Shown here piece by piece: positions 6,879 through 9,680 of a DNA stretch of 9,680 nt; position 1 is the stretch's first letter; every line of letters begins with the position of its first letter. The DNA is from an uncultured Ruaniaceae bacterium (GTDB taxonomy: Bacteria > Actinomycetota > Actinomycetes > Actinomycetales > Beutenbergiaceae). A program made the translations under genes and the position numbers. The stretch is taken from NCBI GenBank assembly GCA_947251855.1, contig CAMXUZ010000166.1, positions 1 to 9,680 on the forward strand. The letters run 5' to 3'. Under the pieces are notes generated by a model. It saw only the letters and a list, made by a program, of their open reading frames with translations. It was not told the origin of the DNA and ran no database searches.

Positions 6879-6998
6879 CTACCGCGGGCAGGCGCACCTA
6901 TCCTCAGGCGCCACCTCAGCGAGCGCCTCCTCCACGTGGTCGCCGCACCCTTCCCAGGTGGGCTTGTGGCAGGCGGGGCAGGTGATCCGTCGACACAT
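6879..6998 (-). CDS. Small Cys-rich (zinc-ribbon-like) conserved hypothetical protein
   Basis: 39-aa protein: MCRRITCPACHKPTWEGCGD at residues 1-20, then an acidic helix-like stretch HVEEALAEVAPEDR and a final CACPR. Six cysteines are present: Cys2, Cys7, Cys10 (a C-x-x-C), Cys18, Cys35 and Cys37. Tiny actinobacterial proteins with the pattern M-C-R-x-x-T-C-x-x-C-x-K-x-T-W-x-G-C-G-x-H-V are familiar to me as unnamed hypotheticals, so this is probably a real conserved gene. The cysteine pattern suggests one bound metal ion, perhaps zinc, but that is inference. The ATG is preceded by AGGGAG (7005-7010) at a 6-nt spacing, and the frame ends in TAG. It is convergent with the GntR gene, 14 nt away, and divergent from the dehydrogenase gene. 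A possible -10, TACGAT, lies at 7040-7035. Confidence 0.75.
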   Translation of the reverse strand: MCRRITCPACHKPTWEGCGDHVEEALAEVAPEDRCACPR

Positions 6999-7172
6999 GA
7001 GGTACTCCCTTAGAAACTATTCGGTCCGGGATCGATCGTACACGCGCGGCCCATAGAGGAGTAAGGGGCAGCAAACTAGCCGACGACGCCGCAAATGTAC
7101 ACCCGTTGCCCCTCGCTGCCCGCAGTGCAAATGTGGGAAGTCCGCAAGACGCGCACCCTAGTTGGAGTAGCC
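6999..7172. promoter_or_regulatory. Divergent intergenic region upstream of the stress genes
   Basis: This stretch carries start signals for the Cys-rich peptide (left) and the dehydrogenase-dps pair (right). It contains two copies of GCAAATGT in direct orientation (7091-7098 and 7127-7134, 36 bp apart) and an inverted pair AGGGGCA/TGCCCCT (7064-7070, 7107-7113). GCAGC/GCTGC extensions are near both arms. No canonical housekeeping or SigB promoter for the plus strand is convincing. GGAG, 5 nt before ATG 7173, is the ribosome binding site. Confidence 0.35.
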
Positions 7173-8048
7173 ATGACGGACCCGGTAACCGCCCAACCCG
7201 ATATCTCCCCGCCTGAGCAGGAGCAGGAAGAGCCCGGCCTGGATAAAGATCTCATCCCGGAGGCCGATCACGGAGAGAAGTCCTACGAGGGCCGCGACCG
7301 CCTCAGCGGCAAACGTGCCCTCATCACCGGCGGCGATTCGGGAATCGGCGCTGCCGTCGCGATCGCGTTCGCCCGCGAAGGCGCCACCGTATCGCTTGCG
7401 CACCTTCCCAGCGAGAAGCCCGACGCCGATCACGTCGCGAACCTTCTCGACGATGCGGGCGTGCAAGTGCACCACTTCCCCGGCGACCTGCAAGATCACG
7501 ACTATCGCGATTCTTTGATCAACGACGCCGCGGACGCCATGGGCGGGCTCGACATCCTCGTCAACAACGCGGGCCGCCAGATCGCCATCGACGACATCGC
7601 TGAACTCACCGACGAACAGGTCCGGCACACGTTCGAGACGAACATCCTCGCGATGTTCACTCTGTGCCGCAACGCCGTGAAGATCATGGAGCGTGGCAGC
7701 GCAATCATCAACACCACCTCGATCCAGGCCTATCAGCCTTCCCCGCAGCTCATCGATTACGCCTCCACCAAGGCGGCGATCAACAACTTCACCAAGGGGC
7801 TCGCCGCCCAGGTCGCGGAGAAGGGGATCCGGGTGAACGCGGTGGCTCCCGGACCGATCTGGACCCCGCTGCAGCCCTCGCGCGGCCAGTTCCCGGAGAA
7901 ACTCCCGAACTTCGGCAAAGACACCTGGCTCGGCCGTGCCGGCCAGCCCGCCGAGCTCGCTCCCGCCTACGTCTTCCTGGCAACCGACGAAGCCTCGTAC
8001 GTCGTGGGCTCCACGATCCACGTCAACGGCGGCGAGCCCACCCCGTAG
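7173..8048 (+). CDS. SDR-family oxidoreductase, general stress protein 39-like
   Basis: 291-aa NAD(P)-dependent short-chain dehydrogenase. After a ~45-residue charged, Gln/Glu-rich N-terminal extension come the cofactor-binding TGGDSGIG (52-59), the structural NNAG (131-134), and the catalytic triad Ser183, Tyr196 and Lys200 (Y-A-S-T-K), then the PGPIWTPL region. The long N-terminal extension and the GGDSGIG variant are hallmarks of the GSP39/YdaD/YhxC type found in general stress regulons of Gram-positive bacteria. Its physiological substrate is not established there. The start is ATG 7173, preceded by GGAG at 5 nt; the ATG 78 nt further upstream (7095) lacks a ribosome binding site and would add residues unlike the family. 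The gene ends in TAG, 50 nt before dps, with which it probably forms an operon. Confidence 0.93.
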   Translation: MTDPVTAQPDISPPEQEQEEPGLDKDLIPEADHGEKSYEGRDRLSGKRALITGGDSGIGAAVAIAFAREGATVSLAHLPSEKPDADHVANLLDDAGVQVHHFPGDLQDHDYRDSLINDAADAMGGLDILVNNAGRQIAIDDIAELTDEQVRHTFETNILAMFTLCRNAVKIMERGSAIINTTSIQAYQPSPQLIDYASTKAAINNFTKGLAAQVAEKGIRVNAVAPGPIWTPLQPSRGQFPEKLPNFGKDTWLGRAGQPAELAPAYVFLATDEASYVVGSTIHVNGGEPTP

Positions 8049-8084
8049 ACCGCGCCGCCCCGGTAACTTCCCACACCAGCTCTC

Positions 8085-8093
8085 AGAAGGAGG
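8085..8093 (+). promoter_or_regulatory. Near-perfect Shine-Dalgarno of dps
   Basis: AGAAGGAGG, 5 nt before ATG 8099. It is almost fully complementary to the 16S rRNA 3' end, predicting high Dps translation, as expected for an abundant nucleoid protein. Confidence 0.8.
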
Positions 8094-8098
8094 AACAC

Positions 8099-8617
8099 AT
8101 GACTGACACGAAGATTCCCGCAGACGTAGAGAAGACCGCGCTGGAAGGCGCCGAGTCGGGATTCGTCGCCCCCACGGAACTCCGCGATGGTTTGCAACGC
8201 GTCGTGGTTGACATGATCAACCTGCAACTCGTGGGGAAGCAGGCCCACTGGAACCTCGTGGGGCCGAACTTCCGCGATCTGCACCTCAACCTCGATGAGG
8301 TCGTCGGCATCGCACGCGAAGGCGCGGACACCCTCGCCGAACGGATGCGTGCATTGCACGCCACCGTCGATGGCCGCGTGGAAACCGTTGCCGATGCCAC
8401 GAGCCTCGCCGAGTTCGAACCCGGCGAGATCTACACCCACGACGCGATCGATCTCATTGTCAAGGCGATCGAGCAGGTCGTGCGCACGATGCGCGAGGTG
8501 CACGACCCGATCGACGAGGCGGATCCCACCACGGCCGATCTCCTCCACGAGTACATCGCCAGCCTCGAACAGCAGGCATGGTTCATTTCTGCCGAGACCC
8601 GCAAGCCCTCCGCATAG
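8099..8617 (+). CDS. dps: Dps-family ferritin (DNA protection during starvation)
   Basis: 172-aa four-helix-bundle protein that forms dodecamers, oxidises and stores iron using peroxide, and in many species binds DNA. The ferroxidase ligands shared between subunits are all present at the expected spacing: His50 (KQAHWN), His62 and Asp66 (LHLNLDEV), and Asp77 and Glu81 (DTLAER). The length is normal. The N-terminal tail (about 25 residues) carries only a few lysines and the C-terminus (AETRKPSA) is short, so strong DNA binding through a Lys-rich tail is not obvious. It follows the stress-type dehydrogenase by 50 nt on the same strand, supporting a shared stress response. The gene ends in TAG and faces the DUF421 gene. 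Confidence 0.95.
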   Translation: MTDTKIPADVEKTALEGAESGFVAPTELRDGLQRVVVDMINLQLVGKQAHWNLVGPNFRDLHLNLDEVVGIAREGADTLAERMRALHATVDGRVETVADATSLAEFEPGEIYTHDAIDLIVKAIEQVVRTMREVHDPIDEADPTTADLLHEYIASLEQQAWFISAETRKPSA

Positions 8618-8669
8618 CGGCCACTCGGCGAGCAGACGGCGGAGGCCGGGCAATGCGTCCCGGGCTTCG
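8618..8669. terminator. Possible bidirectional terminator between dps and the DUF421 gene
   Basis: The 52-nt gap between convergent genes contains an inverted repeat CCGGG/CCCGG with an 8-nt loop (8646-8663), and an alternative pairing CGGCC (8618-8622) with GGCCG (8644-8648). The plus-strand side is followed by a T-richer stretch, but not a true T-run. The structures are weak. Confidence 0.3.
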
Positions 8670-9113
8670 TCATTTCTCCTTCGGAAAGAAGGAGATCCTT
8701 CCGTCCGCTTCCAGTATGGCCAGGCGGATATCGTCGAAGGACTCGAACTGGCTCTGGCGTGCCATCGCAGCGAGCTCATCGGTACTCACTTGTTCACGCC
8801 GGAGCGCGCGCCGGTCGATTTTGCCATTGTGGACGACGATGATCGGCTTGCCGTCGACGAGTCGCCCGAACTTTGGCCACCTCGCGCCCGCATAACCCAT
8901 CGCAACAGACAGCACGGCGATCGTGCCGACGGCAAGGACGCCCCCGACGAGCGAGGTGTCGTTCATCGTGATCCCCTGTTGGATGAGGTCACCCATCGTG
9001 ACGAACAGCAACAGGTCAAAGGAGCTGAGCTCTCCAAGCGTCGCCCGCCCTGCTGCGCGGGTGATGAGCCAGAGGATGAAGAAGGCGATCGCTGCCCGAA
9101 TAACGATTTCCAT
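8670..9113 (-). CDS. DUF421 (YetF-like) membrane protein
   Basis: 147-aa protein of the DUF421/YetF group: three transmembrane helices (about residues 3-20, 31-49 and 54-76), then a cytoplasmic YetF domain beginning at VDGKPIIVVHNGKIDRR and ending FFPKEK. The TM2 region LSSFDLLLFVTMGDLIQ and the D-G-x-P-x-x-[LV]-[VI]-x-N-G-x-I pattern are characteristic. Function of the family is unknown; some members are linked to spore or stress physiology. It lacks the extended C-terminus of the larger family members. ATG 9113 is chosen over GTG 9125, because GAGGTG (9123-9128) lies 9 nt before it. The upstream gene's TAA overlaps this ATG as TAATG, indicating translational coupling. The stop is TGA. Confidence 0.87.
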   Translation of the reverse strand: MEIVIRAAIAFFILWLITRAAGRATLGELSSFDLLLFVTMGDLIQQGITMNDTSLVGGVLAVGTIAVLSVAMGYAGARWPKFGRLVDGKPIIVVHNGKIDRRALRREQVSTDELAAMARQSQFESFDDIRLAILEADGRISFFPKEK

Positions 9114-9598
9114 TAGGGCACCCACCTCGTCGTCAGGTCCAGTTCATACGACATGCCGCATTCGATGCCGAGTGCGCCGGTCACCGGTGGGCTCCACCCG
9201 TCCGCTGCCTCGCCAGCAATCTTCACCCACGCAGGGTTGTCGCCCTCGAACCGCCACGCGAGGCGACCGCCTGGGAGCGCCGTCGCAGAGTCCGGCTCGG
9301 GCTGGACTGCCAGCTCCTCAAAAAGCCCCGCGTACTCACCGTCGAGTGAAACAGTGAGCCCGTCACAACTCGCATTCTCTAGCGACACCGTGATGTCGAA
9401 GGTGTTTCCGGGGCGGATCGAACGGTGGTATTCCGCCCTCACGGCTCCATCGGGCGACACGGACTCGGCCGACTCGTCGAACGCGCCCATGAGCGCCACC
9501 ACGAGAAACACGGTCAGCCCCGTCAGCGCCAGCCCGCGCAGAACCAGCCTCGCCCTATTGCTCGAGGCGTAAGACACATCTTCCAGCGTCGAGTTCAC
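9113..9598 (-). CDS. Hypothetical single-pass membrane protein
   Basis: I do not recognise a family. With GTG 9598 as start the product is 161 aa: a short polar N-terminus, one transmembrane helix at about 18-40 (VLRGLALTGLTVFLVVALMG), then an extracytoplasmic part of ~120 residues. That part is rich in alternating hydrophobic and polar residues (TFDITVSLENASC, LTVSLDGEYAGLF, GRLAWRFEG), which looks beta-rich, with two cysteines (78, 147) that could pair. The start is supported by GAGGAG, 6 nt upstream (9605-9610). A longer frame from TTG 9640 lacks such a site and would overlap the preceding gene. The TAA overlaps the DUF421 start, so the two proteins are probably made together and may act together at the membrane. 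Confidence 0.7.
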   Translation of the reverse strand: MNSTLEDVSYASSNRARLVLRGLALTGLTVFLVVALMGAFDESAESVSPDGAVRAEYHRSIRPGNTFDITVSLENASCDGLTVSLDGEYAGLFEELAVQPEPDSATALPGGRLAWRFEGDNPAWVKIAGEAADGWSPPVTGALGIECGMSYELDLTTRWVP

Positions 9599-9620
9599 CA
9601 GGTTCTCCTCACTTGTTGGC

Positions 9621-9680
9621 TCAAAGAGTCCCAAGCACAAGCAGTAGGAGCAAGAGGTTGACGGACTGCTCGGGCTTACG
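9621..9680 (-). CDS. C-terminal end of a membrane protein gene (partial)
   Basis: An open frame enters from the right edge and ends at TGA (9621-9623): RKPEQSVNLLLLLLVLGTL. The leucine-rich run looks like a final transmembrane helix. It ends 22 nt before the start of the next minus-strand gene, with that gene's ribosome binding site in the gap, an arrangement that fits an operon. With only 19 codons visible, identity is unknown and the call rests on hydrophobicity and spacing. Confidence 0.4.
   Translation of the reverse strand, partial: RKPEQSVNLLLLLLVLGTL

Noticed and set aside
7095..7172. N-terminal extension of the dehydrogenase from ATG 7095
   Set aside because: It has no ribosome binding site, and the real family-type N-terminus begins at ATG 7173 behind GGAG.
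7158..8021. Minus-strand frame (287 aa) opposite the dehydrogenase
   Set aside because: Antisense shadow; the plus strand has all SDR motifs.
9599..9640. TTG 9640 start for the hypothetical membrane protein
   Set aside because: It would overlap the end of the preceding frame and lacks a ribosome binding site; GTG 9598 has GAGGAG 6 nt upstream.

Overview
This 9.7 kb window comes from a high-GC Gram-positive bacterium (Actinomycetota, perhaps Micrococcales). The basis is C/G-rich third codon positions in the right half, GTG and TTG starts, a lipobox-type substrate-binding lipoprotein, and a small Cys-rich protein of a kind I know only from actinobacteria. The genus cannot be fixed from the sequence. 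No tRNA, rRNA, CRISPR array, insertion sequence or phage gene was seen.

Left edge (1-296): the first codons of a minus-strand dihydrofolate-reductase-like (RibD C-terminal type) gene, interrupted by an in-frame TGA at codon 15 where I recall a Cys in relatives. It runs off the window, so it is called a probable pseudogene. The rest of this stretch has no gene I can support.

Catabolic operon (297-6077, minus strand): six tightly packed genes, in transcription order a PfkB-family kinase, a TIGR00725/LOG-like (SLOG) protein, an NMT1/SsuA-like substrate-binding lipoprotein, its ABC ATPase, a fused two-domain ABC permease, and a deoxyribose-phosphate-aldolase-like enzyme. Junctions include ATGA overlaps and gaps of a few bases. 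A GntR-family regulator (6148-6864) is divergently transcribed from a 70-bp control region. The most economical reading is an uptake and breakdown route for a nucleoside-like compound: import, phosphorylation, cleavage of the N-glycosidic bond by the SLOG protein, and retro-aldol cleavage of the (deoxy)pentose phosphate. The individual families are known. The combination and the substrate are inference, and this is the best candidate for an undescribed system here.

Right half (6879-9680): a 39-aa Cys-rich protein on the minus strand, convergent with the GntR gene. Then a plus-strand stress pair, a GSP39-like short-chain dehydrogenase followed by a Dps ferritin with an excellent ribosome binding site. 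Convergent with these is a minus-strand membrane group: a DUF421/YetF-like protein, translationally coupled to a single-pass membrane protein of unknown function, preceded by the hydrophobic C-terminal tail of a third gene that enters from the right edge. Base composition differs between the regulator region (AT-richer) and the stress genes (very GC-rich), which fits the catabolic island having a different history from its neighbours.
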